From NCBI RefSeq assembly GCF_001425705.1, contig NZ_LMDC01000012.1, positions 836,771-900,770 of the forward strand: a DNA stretch of 64,000 bases, written 5' to 3'. Positions within the stretch are counted from its first letter, which is position 1; the number at the start of each line of letters is the position of its first letter. A model generated the notes under the pieces. It was not told the DNA's origin. It did no database searches and saw nothing but the letters and a program-made list of their open reading frames with translations. This stretch comes from Pelomonas sp. Root1217 (GTDB lineage: Bacteria; Pseudomonadota; Gammaproteobacteria; Burkholderiales; Burkholderiaceae_C). Positions 47,645 to 55,875 of the stretch are shown piece after piece. Both the position numbers and the translations under genes were made by a program.

Positions 47645-50053
47645 ATGCCCTGGCGTCGACTGGCTGCTTGCCTTGCTGTTTGCCTGACCCTGAATGCGGC
47701 CCACGCGGCGACCGACGCTGCGCGGCTGCAGGCGCTGCTGACCGAACAGCAATACGCCGCGGCGCGCACCGATGTCGACGCATTGCTGCGCGCCAGGCAA
47801 CCCGATGCCGCCGAGCGCGCGGTCATCTACCAATGGCTGTTCGCCCGTGATGATGGCGCGGCCATCGATCGCCGCACGCAAGGCGTGCTGCGTGACCGCG
47901 AGGCCGATGCCATCGACCTGCTGGCCGCCGGCCGCCTGGCCCTGGACCGGCGCGACTTCGAGCGCGCCAGGCAATGCTTCGAGAAAGCCCTTGAGCGGGC
48001 GACGCGCCCCGTCGACAAGGCCCAGGCCTTGCGCGGCCTAGGGCAGCGCCATTACCAGCTGCGTGAGTTCGATGCCTCGCTGCAAAAGCTCGAAGCCGGC
48101 ATCGCCGCCGAGCGCACCGCCGACGGCCTGGCCGCGCTGGCCGACACGTTGATCCGGCTCGGCCGCACCGAAGACGCGATTGCCGCGGCCGAGGGCGCCG
48201 TCGCGCTGAACCGTCATCACGAAGCCGCCCACTACCTGCTCGGCAATGGCTATGTGCGAGAGAACTACAGCCAGCTCGCTGCCCGGCTGGGCGACGGCTT
48301 CGCGCCGCTGATGGCCGACGTGAAGCGGGCCTCGGATGCCTTCGACAAGGGCGACTTCGACACGGCGCTGGCCATCAGCCTCGCCGTGCTGGAGCGTTGC
48401 CCGCAGCTCGGCCGGGCTCATGCCATCGCGGCCAAGGCGCTGGAGTCGCAGCGCTTTGCCATCGATGTGCACCGCGCCGACTACGAGCGCCGCTTCAAGG
48501 CCCTGCCGATGCCCGCCGTGCCGGGCATCGAGCGCTATGTACTGAACTGGCAGGATCTGTCGCCGCGCCACAAGAAGCGTGTCGCGCTGTCCGTCGCGCC
48601 GTGGAAGGCCTTCATCCCCGTGCTGGTGGAAGGCGGCGCCACCCACTTCATCAAGCCGATGTGGATGCGCCTGTCCGAGACGCCGCAGGCGCATGCGCTC
48701 AAGGATGCTCGCATCGACTACGACTCGCGCCTCTGGGACGACGTACGGGGCATGGGCGGGCACTTCACCGTCACCGGCATCGAGGACGTCGAGCGCAGCA
48801 TCTTCGACCGCTACAACACCGTGCTGCACGAGCTGACCCACCAGGTTCATGGCGTGCTGACGGCCGACCAGGCGCGCAGCATCGAGGCGCTCTACCAGCA
48901 GGCCAAGGCGCGCGACGCCAGAACACGCAACGGTTTCCTGTCGCGCTACGCCGGCGGCTCAGTGTGGGAGTATTTCGCCGAGGGCGCCAACGCCGAGGCC
49001 TCGCCCCGGCGAGACGCCTATGACGGCCGCGAGATCGTGCGTGAGCGCCTGGTCGAGATGGACCCGGCCCTGCGCGCCGCGATCCGGCGCTTCTTCGCCC
49101 AGCGGGACACGCGCGCCAGTCTGCCCGTGGCCCTGGTCAATGCCGGCAACCAGAAGCTGGAGGATGGCAAGCTGGCCGAAGCCAAGCCGCTGTTCGCCCG
49201 CGCGCTCAAGCTCGCGCCCACCGACGAGCGCGTGCTGACGGCCCAGCTCAACGCGCTGGCCATCGAGGGCGATGGCGCTGCCGTCGCTGACTTGGCGGCC
49301 CGCGCCCTGGCGGCCCATCCGCGCAGCGGCGCACTGCGAGCGGGTGTCGCCGACGCCCTGTGGCATGGCGGCCGCCCGCTGGCCGCCGAGGTCGTGCCTG
49401 GCCTGGCGCGCGATGTCGCCGCGCTCAAGGGCGAGGACCGCTTCCGCGTCGACCTTGCGCTGGCAGACTACTCCCGGCGCCTCGGCGATGTGCCGCGGGC
49501 GCTGGCCGCCTATGAAGCCGTGCTCGCCTACCAGGGCGACCAGCCCGAGGCGCTGTGGGGCCGTGCCGCCACGCTGGCGCTGGACGGCCGTTGGGACGAC
49601 GCCTTCAAGCAGTACGAGGCCGTGCTGCGCCTGCGCACGGGTCTTGTGCCGCTGCGCCGCGATTACGCGCTGGACCTGCTGCGCGCCGGCCGCAAGGAGG
49701 CGGCGCGAGCCCAGATCAAGGAAGCGCTGATCCTCGATCCGGCCGACCCCGACATGCTGGCGCTGAAAGGCTGGCTGGCCCTCGTCGATGGCGACCCGAC
49801 CGCTGCGCGCCGCGATGCCAGCGAAGCCCTGCGGCTCGGGCCTTGGAGCGACTTGGCCGTCATCGTCGAAGCCGCTGCGCTGCAGGCCCTGGGGCAGGGC
49901 GAGGCGGCGCAGGCGGCGCTAGCGCGCCTGAAGCAGCGCATCGCCGGCAACGCGCCACCGCAATACGTCTATCGGCCCGAGAAGTCCGGCTGGTTCTCGG
50001 TGCATGAGCTGCCGGCCAGCGAGCGTCGTGTCATGGAGCTGCTCGTCAAGTGA
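47645..50053 (+). CDS. Exported TPR protein with central zinc-peptidase motif
   Basis: An 802-residue protein. Signal peptide MPWRRLAACLAVCLTLNAAHA; TPRs at about 90-290 and again from 500 to 790. Between them, LHELTHQVHG (near residue 398) and EYFAEGANAE (near 440) form an HExxH plus Glu ligand. The middle domain is not one I recognise, although it resembles gluzincins in having the third Glu about 45 residues later. The end overlaps the FUSC start by 4 bases (GTGA). Confidence 0.75.
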   Translation: MPWRRLAACLAVCLTLNAAHAATDAARLQALLTEQQYAAARTDVDALLRARQPDAAERAVIYQWLFARDDGAAIDRRTQGVLRDREADAIDLLAAGRLALDRRDFERARQCFEKALERATRPVDKAQALRGLGQRHYQLREFDASLQKLEAGIAAERTADGLAALADTLIRLGRTEDAIAAAEGAVALNRHHEAAHYLLGNGYVRENYSQLAARLGDGFAPLMADVKRASDAFDKGDFDTALAISLAVLERCPQLGRAHAIAAKALESQRFAIDVHRADYERRFKALPMPAVPGIERYVLNWQDLSPRHKKRVALSVAPWKAFIPVLVEGGATHFIKPMWMRLSETPQAHALKDARIDYDSRLWDDVRGMGGHFTVTGIEDVERSIFDRYNTVLHELTHQVHGVLTADQARSIEALYQQAKARDARTRNGFLSRYAGGSVWEYFAEGANAEASPRRDAYDGREIVRERLVEMDPALRAAIRRFFAQRDTRASLPVALVNAGNQKLEDGKLAEAKPLFARALKLAPTDERVLTAQLNALAIEGDGAAVADLAARALAAHPRSGALRAGVADALWHGGRPLAAEVVPGLARDVAALKGEDRFRVDLALADYSRRLGDVPRALAAYEAVLAYQGDQPEALWGRAATLALDGRWDDAFKQYEAVLRLRTGLVPLRRDYALDLLRAGRKEAARAQIKEALILDPADPDMLALKGWLALVDGDPTAARRDASEALRLGPWSDLAVIVEAAALQALGQGEAAQAALARLKQRIAGNAPPQYVYRPEKSGWFSVHELPASERRVMELLVK

Positions 50054-52176
50054 GATTCTTCAAGCGCCTGGAGGCAGCCCATCTGAACGGCCTCAGCGTC
50101 GCGCTGGGCGTCGCGGCCACGCATCTCGCGGTCGGCGCGCTGTTCGGCGAGACGGCGGGGTTGGCGGCCGTGGGTGGCGCCGTCTGCGCCAGCCTGACGG
50201 ACGTGCCCAACCCGCCCCAGCGCGTGCTGCCGCGCGTGTTGCCGGCCGCGGCCGCCGCGGCGCTCGTGACGTTGCTGGTCGGGCTGACGGACCACTCCCT
50301 CGCGTTGACCGTCGCCCTGATCGCCGTCGTCACTTTCCTGTCGCTGATGGCCCTGGCCTGGGGCCTGCGTGCCGGGCCGCTGTCCTTCGCGCCGGTGCTG
50401 GCCATGGTCTTCGCGATGGCCTGGGACCGCACGGCCGGCGCCACGTCGCCGCTGGAGCACGCGCTCTGGGTGGGCCTGGGCGGCTGCGTCTATGCCGGCT
50501 GGGCGCGCGGCAGCGCGGTCGTGCTGCGCCACCGGTTGCGCGAGTTGGCACTGGCTACGGCACTGCGCGCCACCGAGAAGCGGCTGCGTTCGCGTGCCCA
50601 GCGCATTGCCGGCGCGGTGGGCGGTGCCGAGGCGAACATCCGTGCCTCCATTGCCGACGACGTGCTGCTCGCCGATGCACTGCAGGCCGCGCGCGACCAG
50701 GTTTTTGCCGCACGGCGCTCACCGCGCAGCCGCCGTCAGACCGACCTGGTGCTAGGCCTCATCGAGCTGCGCGACCTGCTGCTGGCCAGCCGGCTCGACA
50801 CTGAACTGCTGGGCCAGGACTTCCCCGGCCGCCAATGGCGGGCTGCACTGGCCGATGCGCTGCGCCACCTCGCCGACGTGCTCGCCGCCCTGGCCGATAC
50901 CGTGGCCTATGGCGCACCCTTGCCCGAGGTGTCTGCCGACGCCTGGCGGGCGCAGTTGGCGGCGCGGCTGGCCGATGTCAGCGCGCCGGCTGGCGACTCG
51001 CGCACCCATCTCGCGTCGGCGCTGGCGTCGCGCGTCGGCCACATGCTGGACGACGTCAGTGCCATGGTGGCCCGCCAGACTGCGGCAGACAACCCCGACA
51101 GCCCCTGGACACCCGAGCGCCTCGCGCCCTTCGTGTCGCCCGAGGGCTGGCCGCTCGCAGCGCTGAAACCTCATCTGAACCTGCAGTCCGGCGTCATGCG
51201 CCATGCGCTGCGCTCGGCGCTGGCGCTGTCGTTCGCCTATGCGCTGGGTGCGGCCTTGCCCTGGGCCGCCCACCCCTTCTGGTTGATGCTCAGCGTGGCC
51301 GTCGTGCTGCGCGGCAACCTCGAGCAGACGCTGTCGCGCCGCAACGAACGCATCATCGGCACGGTGCAGGGCTGCCTGCTGGTGTTGCTGCTCGCGCATG
51401 TGCACTGGACGCCGCTGCTCAGCCTGTGCTTCATCGCGGCCGTGGGCACGGCCCATGCCTATGTGAACCGCCGCTACCGTGTCGCCGCGACGGCCGCGAC
51501 GTTGATGGCGCTGCTGCAGCCATTGATGCTGGCGCCGGGCAGCGACCCCTTCATCACCGAACGCCTGGCCGACACCGTCATCGGCGCGGGCCTGGCATGG
51601 TTGTTCAGCTTTGTGCTGCCCTCCTGGGAGCGTGCCGCCGTGCCGCGGCTGGGCCAGCAGCTGCGCGGCGCGCTGGCGCGGCATGCGGCCAACATGCTGC
51701 GTTGGATGCCCAGCGCCGAAGAACAGACCGCCCAGCGCCTGAGTCGCCAGCAGGCCTACACGGCACTCGCCGCGCTCGCGGCAGCGGCCCAGCGCACGCG
51801 TGTCGAGCCGGAGCGCGTGCGCCTGCCCGATGCCGAGATCGAGTCCGCGCTCAGCCACGGCTATCGACTGATGGCACTGCTCGGTGCCGTGCAGCACCAG
51901 GTGCAGCGCCGCACGGCCCGGCTGGACGCTGCCAAGGCCGAGACGGCACTGCCGTTGGCGCGCAAGGCCTGCGTGGATGTGCTCAAGGGCGAGCCGATGA
52001 CGGGCACCGACCCGGCAGAGACGCCCGATGGAGACGCGGGCGCCTGGCCCGAGCATCTCGGCCAGCAGGACCTGACGCCCTGGCTGCTACGCCGGCTCAG
52101 GCTGTGCCGCCTTGAAGCGCGCGAATTTGTCGCCGCACTGACCCAACTTCAAAACCCTGCAGGAGAACCGAAATGA
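50050..52176 (+). CDS. FUSC-family aromatic acid exporter-like protein
   Basis: A 708-residue inner-membrane protein of the YccS/AaeB type: two membrane blocks of about six helices each (residues 15-150 and 385-520), each followed by a cytoplasmic helical part. The second block carries PFWLMLSVAVVLRGNLEQT and NERIIGTVQGCLL, a typical FUSC core. Such proteins export aromatic carboxylates. The GTG start overlaps the upstream stop; its own stop overlaps the frmA ATG. Confidence 0.85.
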   Translation: MRFFKRLEAAHLNGLSVALGVAATHLAVGALFGETAGLAAVGGAVCASLTDVPNPPQRVLPRVLPAAAAAALVTLLVGLTDHSLALTVALIAVVTFLSLMALAWGLRAGPLSFAPVLAMVFAMAWDRTAGATSPLEHALWVGLGGCVYAGWARGSAVVLRHRLRELALATALRATEKRLRSRAQRIAGAVGGAEANIRASIADDVLLADALQAARDQVFAARRSPRSRRQTDLVLGLIELRDLLLASRLDTELLGQDFPGRQWRAALADALRHLADVLAALADTVAYGAPLPEVSADAWRAQLAARLADVSAPAGDSRTHLASALASRVGHMLDDVSAMVARQTAADNPDSPWTPERLAPFVSPEGWPLAALKPHLNLQSGVMRHALRSALALSFAYALGAALPWAAHPFWLMLSVAVVLRGNLEQTLSRRNERIIGTVQGCLLVLLLAHVHWTPLLSLCFIAAVGTAHAYVNRRYRVAATAATLMALLQPLMLAPGSDPFITERLADTVIGAGLAWLFSFVLPSWERAAVPRLGQQLRGALARHAANMLRWMPSAEEQTAQRLSRQQAYTALAALAAAAQRTRVEPERVRLPDAEIESALSHGYRLMALLGAVQHQVQRRTARLDAAKAETALPLARKACVDVLKGEPMTGTDPAETPDGDAGAWPEHLGQQDLTPWLLRRLRLCRLEAREFVAALTQLQNPAGEPK

Positions 52177-53279
52177 GCATCCAGACCCGCGCCGCCGTCG
52201 CCTGGAAGGCCGGCCAACCGCTGAGCATCGAAACCCTGGACCTGGAAGGCCCGCGCGACGGCGAGGTGCTGGTCGAAGTCAAGGCAACCGGCATCTGCCA
52301 CACCGACGACTTCACGCTGTCGGGCGCCGACCCCGAAGGCCTGTTCCCGGCCGTGCTCGGCCACGAGGGCGCGGGCGTCGTGCTGGAGAGCAAGGTGCCA
52401 TGGTTGAAGCCGGGTGACCATGTCATTCCGCTCTACACGCCCGAATGCCGCGAGTGCAAGTTCTGCCTGAGCCGCAAGACCAATCTCTGCCAGGCCATCC
52501 GCTCGACGCAGGGTAAGGGGCTCATGCCCAACGGCACGTCGCGCTTTTCGCTGAACGGCGAGCCGATCTTTCACTACATGGGCACCAGCACGTTCGCGAA
52601 CCACATCGTGGTGCCGGGGATTGCGCTGGCCAAGATCCGGCCCGACGCGCCTTTCGACAAGGTCTGCTACATCGGCTGCGGCGTGACGACCGGCGTGGGT
52701 GCCGTGCTGTTCACGGCCAAGGTCGAGGCGGGCGCCAACGTGGTGGTCTTCGGCCTTGGCGGCATCGGTTTGAACGTCATCCAGGGCGCGAAGATGGTGG
52801 GGGCCGGCAAGATCATTGGCGTGGACATCAACCCCGCGCGCGAGGCGATGGCGCGGCAGTTCGGCATGACCGACTTCGTGAACCCGAAGGATGTTGGGAA
52901 TGTCGTTGACCACATCGTGCAGCTGACCGACGGCGGTGCGGACTATTCATTCGAATGTGTCGGCAATGTGCAGCTGATGCGCCAGGCGCTGGAGTGCACG
53001 CACAAGGGCTGGGGGCGCAGCATCATCATCGGCGTGGCGCCGGCGGGGGCGGAGATTGCGACGCGGCCGTTCCAGTTGGTGACGGGGCGCAAGTGGGAAG
53101 GGTCGGCGTTTGGGGGCGCTCGGGGGCGGACCGATGTGCCGAAGATCGTCGATTGGTATATGGAAGGCAAGGTGCGCATCGATGAGTTGATCACGCACAA
53201 GCTGAAGCTGGAGGACATCAACGAGGGGTTTGAGTTGATGCGGCGGGGGGAGTCGATCCGCTCTGTTGTGGAGTTTTGA
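52173..53279 (+). CDS. frmA: S-(hydroxymethyl)glutathione dehydrogenase (class III alcohol dehydrogenase)
   Basis: A 368-residue zinc dehydrogenase that oxidises the adduct of formaldehyde and glutathione. KATGICHTDDFTLSG and LGHEGAGVVLE bear the catalytic zinc ligands; PECRECKFCLSRKTNLC gives the four structural zinc cysteines; VFGLGGIGLNVIQGA is the NAD site. AGGAGAA precedes the ATG. It needs the glutathione made by GshA and GshB. The stop is followed by a palindrome-rich region. Confidence 0.96.
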   Translation: MSIQTRAAVAWKAGQPLSIETLDLEGPRDGEVLVEVKATGICHTDDFTLSGADPEGLFPAVLGHEGAGVVLESKVPWLKPGDHVIPLYTPECRECKFCLSRKTNLCQAIRSTQGKGLMPNGTSRFSLNGEPIFHYMGTSTFANHIVVPGIALAKIRPDAPFDKVCYIGCGVTTGVGAVLFTAKVEAGANVVVFGLGGIGLNVIQGAKMVGAGKIIGVDINPAREAMARQFGMTDFVNPKDVGNVVDHIVQLTDGGADYSFECVGNVQLMRQALECTHKGWGRSIIIGVAPAGAEIATRPFQLVTGRKWEGSAFGGARGRTDVPKIVDWYMEGKVRIDELITHKLKLEDINEGFELMRRGESIRSVVEF

Positions 53280-53340
53280 GGTTGCTTTGGCGGAGCGCAT
53301 GGCTGTCCGCTGCATTGCCGGGAGTCCGTCCCGGCGGCCG

Positions 53341-53798
53341 GGTAACTTTCTTCTGCTGCCAGAAGAAAGTCACCAAAGAAGAGGCGCTGAACCGCACACG
53401 AGCACCACGCCGCCATGAACGGTGCGCGAAAACACTCACCATGATGGCGGGAAGAAGCGAACCGCTGCGCTCTCGCTGCTGTCCCTGTAAAGAGCGCCAT
53501 CCATTGCCCCTTCACGCCGGTTAACGCCGGCTGCACGCCGGGCTCATCAGGAAATACCGCGTCGCCCGAGCGACGCTGCATTCGGACTTCTGGTGAGCCC
53601 GGCGTGCAGCCGCGCGTCGGACGGGCAGCAGGCCCGATGGATGGTGGTCGTGACAAGTCAGGCGCGAGAGCGCAGCGGCTCGCATCGGGGCACGGCCCGC
53701 TCCGAGCGACGCGAGCGCCTCATCCCGCTCGAGTGCGGATTGCATTGAGCGCTCCTCTTTTGGTGACTTTTCTCTGGCGCTGCAGAGAAAAAGTTACC
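53341..53798. repeat. Pair of inverted hairpin elements flanking 360 bases
   Basis: The copy at 53341-53388 (hairpin ACTTTCTTCTG/CAGAAGAAAGT, then CACCAAAGAAGAGGCGCT) recurs in reverse at 53748-53798 (AGCGCTCCTCTTTTGGTGAC, hairpin ACTTTTCTCTG/CAGAGAAAAAGT). Each can form a hairpin and the pair flanks the palindrome at 53528-53612. The DNA between has no gene. It looks like a mobile or terminator-related repeat. Confidence 0.75.
53528..53612. repeat. 19-bp perfect inverted repeat
   Basis: CGGCTGCACGCCGGGCTCA (53528-53546) and its complement TGAGCCCGGCGTGCAGCCG (53594-53612), 47 bases apart, centred between the two hairpin elements. This nesting gives a large cruciform-capable region in the 580-base gap after frmA. 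Confidence 0.85.
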
Positions 53799-53860
53799 CG
53801 CCCTGCCGGGGCGGATTCCCGGCTCACTGCACCGAGTCGAAAGGTTCGTCGCAAAGCGTC

Positions 53861-54169
53861 CTAGCGTTTCTCGGGCGGCAACCCCTGCAGCGAATTGACC
53901 AACTCCGCATGCGCCACCAGATCCACCGGCCTCAACTTCGGCACCGTCCTCGCCGGATAGTCCCCAAGATAGTTCCCGCCCTTCCAGTTTCGCGCTGGCC
54001 TCACCGGCCGCGGCACAAACCCGCCGCCGCAGTTGGGGCAGACATTGCTCAGCAACCCCTCGGCGCAGGCCGCACAAAACGTGCACTCAAAGCTGCAGAT
54101 GCGCGCCTCCACCGACTCCGGCGGCAGCGCACCCGCGCAATGCTCACAGCTGGGTCGCAGCTCCAGCAT
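53861..54169 (-). CDS. DUF1272 domain protein (zinc-finger-like)
   Basis: A 102-residue protein. MLELRPSCEHCAGAL, then CSFECTFCAACAEGLLSNVCPNCGGGF: pairs of cysteines of the DUF1272 type, a short zinc-binding family of unknown role. It starts one base after the GST stop, so it is the second gene of that operon; an in-frame start at 54196 would overlap the GST. Confidence 0.8.
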   Translation of the reverse strand: MLELRPSCEHCAGALPPESVEARICSFECTFCAACAEGLLSNVCPNCGGGFVPRPVRPARNWKGGNYLGDYPARTVPKLRPVDLVAHAELVNSLQGLPPEKR

Positions 54170-54170
54170 G

Positions 54171-54851
54171 TCAGCGGTTTTTCCGGTAAGGCTCATCCTC
54201 AACGATGAAATCCTTCTCGCGCATCGAGGCCGCAATCCAGTCCTCCACCGCCGGATGCGCCAGCAGCGAATCGCGATACGTCGCCGCCGCTTCCGACACC
54301 GGCAGGCCGAAGCGGCTCAGCCGCACCGCTACCGGCGCAAAGTAGGCATCCGCCGCGCTGAACTCGCCAAACAGGAAAGGCCCGCCGCTGCCCTTGAGCG
54401 CATCGCTCCACGCCGCATCCAGCCGCTCCACATCGGCGCGCAACACCTCGTCCTCCGCCCACAACTTGGCGCCGACGTCGGGGAAGAACACCTCTATATT
54501 CATCGGGCAAACCGTGCGCAGCCGCATAAAGCCGGCGTGCATCTCGGCACACAGGCTGCGCGCCCGGGCGCGGGCTTTCACGTCGCGTGGCCAGATGGCG
54601 TGCTCGGGGTGGCGGTCGGCGATGTACTCGGTGATGGCCAAGGTGTCCCAGACCGTGAAGCCATCGTCCTCGACCAGCACCGGCACGCGTTTCGTCGGCG
54701 TGATGCCGGCAATGACGCGGGTCCATTCCGAGTCCGGCGTGAAGTCAAAGCGCAGCTTGACCTCTTCAAACGGAATGCCGAAGGCCGCCAGCAGCACACC
54801 GCTGCGCATGGACCAGGAGGAGTAGTTCTTGTTGCCGATGTAGAGCTTCAT
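54171..54851 (-). CDS. Glutathione S-transferase family protein
   Basis: A 226-residue protein. The thioredoxin-fold start is MKLYIGNKNYSSWSMRSGVLL, with Ser in the catalytic loop and KRVPVLVEDDG as the cis-Pro motif; the C-terminal helical part follows from about 90. It conjugates glutathione with unknown electrophiles. Operon with the DUF1272 gene; divergent from no gene, it lies 82 bases downstream of the NDUFA9-like stop. Confidence 0.88.
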   Translation of the reverse strand: MKLYIGNKNYSSWSMRSGVLLAAFGIPFEEVKLRFDFTPDSEWTRVIAGITPTKRVPVLVEDDGFTVWDTLAITEYIADRHPEHAIWPRDVKARARARSLCAEMHAGFMRLRTVCPMNIEVFFPDVGAKLWAEDEVLRADVERLDAAWSDALKGSGGPFLFGEFSAADAYFAPVAVRLSRFGLPVSEAAATYRDSLLAHPAVEDWIAASMREKDFIVEDEPYRKNR

Positions 54852-54933
54852 GACACCTTTCGCGTTGAGCCGGCGAGCTTAAACAGCCGCTGCACCGCCG
54901 GCGATGAGCAATCCGCAACGGATTGATGCGCGC

Positions 54934-55875
54934 TCAATGCCTGGCGCGCCAGGCGTCCAGGCGTGCAACGCCGCCGTCAGGCGACAGATAGGTCGGCAGC
55001 ACGGCTTCCAGCGAACTGGCCTGAATGCCCAGTTCCGCCAGGCCCGGCAGCTTGCCGCTTGGCACATTGGGCACGCTCAGCGACGCGAGGTTGTCGCGCG
55101 ACAGCAGCGGCTCGCCGGGCAGGCATTCCATGAACAGGGCCTGCAGCGTCGCCAGCGCGCCGGGCAGGCGCAGGATGGGCCGCTCGCGGCCCGCAACACG
55201 GCCGGCCAGCGCCACCAGCTCGGCCAGCGTCAGCTCGCGCGGGCCGGCGATCTCGTAGGTCTGGCCGATGGCCTCGCGGCGCAGCAGCACCTCCACCAGC
55301 GCCCGGGCCAGGTCCTGCACCCACACCGGCTGCAACCGCGCATCCGCCGCGCCCAGCGGCATCAACGGGAACAGGCCCTGCAGCCGCGCGAACAAGTTGA
55401 CGCTCTTGTCGCCGTCACCAAAGACCAGCGATGGGCGCAGCAGCGTCAGCTCCAGCGGATGGGTCTGGGCCGCGACCTGTAGCGCAGCCTCGCCGGCGGC
55501 CTTGCTGCGCAGATAGCGCGATGGCGCGTGTTCGGCCACGCCCAGCGCACTGACATGCACGAGGCGCCTCGCACCGGCCGTGGCGATGCGCTTGGGCAGC
55601 TCCACATGCACATGCTCAAAGGCGGCCATGCTGCCCTGCAGAATGGCGACGAGGTTGACGACAGCGTCATGGCCTTTGACCAAGTCCGGCAGGTCGTGGA
55701 ACACGTCGGCCTGCACGACGGTGACCCCTGGCAGGCTCTGCACGGCCTGCGCATGCGGCAGGCGGCGCGTCGGTACGGTGACGCGAGCATCGGCGCCGAC
55801 GCGACGCGTCAGCTGTTCGCACAAGGCGCGGCCGACAAAGCCGCTGCCTCCCAGGATGAGTACGGACAGGCTCAT
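54934..55875 (-). CDS. Complex I NDUFA9-like NAD(P)-binding protein
   Basis: A 313-residue extended short-chain dehydrogenase/reductase-like protein. VLILGGSGFVGRALCEQL binds NAD(P); LVHVSALGVAEHAPSRYLRSKAAGE holds the Ser-Tyr-Lys-like residues. Proteobacterial members are placed with the NDUFA9 family, though a role in respiration is not shown. Its start overlaps the slt stop by 4 bases; this slt pairing is common in Burkholderiales. Confidence 0.85.
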   Translation of the reverse strand: MSLSVLILGGSGFVGRALCEQLTRRVGADARVTVPTRRLPHAQAVQSLPGVTVVQADVFHDLPDLVKGHDAVVNLVAILQGSMAAFEHVHVELPKRIATAGARRLVHVSALGVAEHAPSRYLRSKAAGEAALQVAAQTHPLELTLLRPSLVFGDGDKSVNLFARLQGLFPLMPLGAADARLQPVWVQDLARALVEVLLRREAIGQTYEIAGPRELTLAELVALAGRVAGRERPILRLPGALATLQALFMECLPGEPLLSRDNLASLSVPNVPSGKLPGLAELGIQASSLEAVLPTYLSPDGGVARLDAWRARH

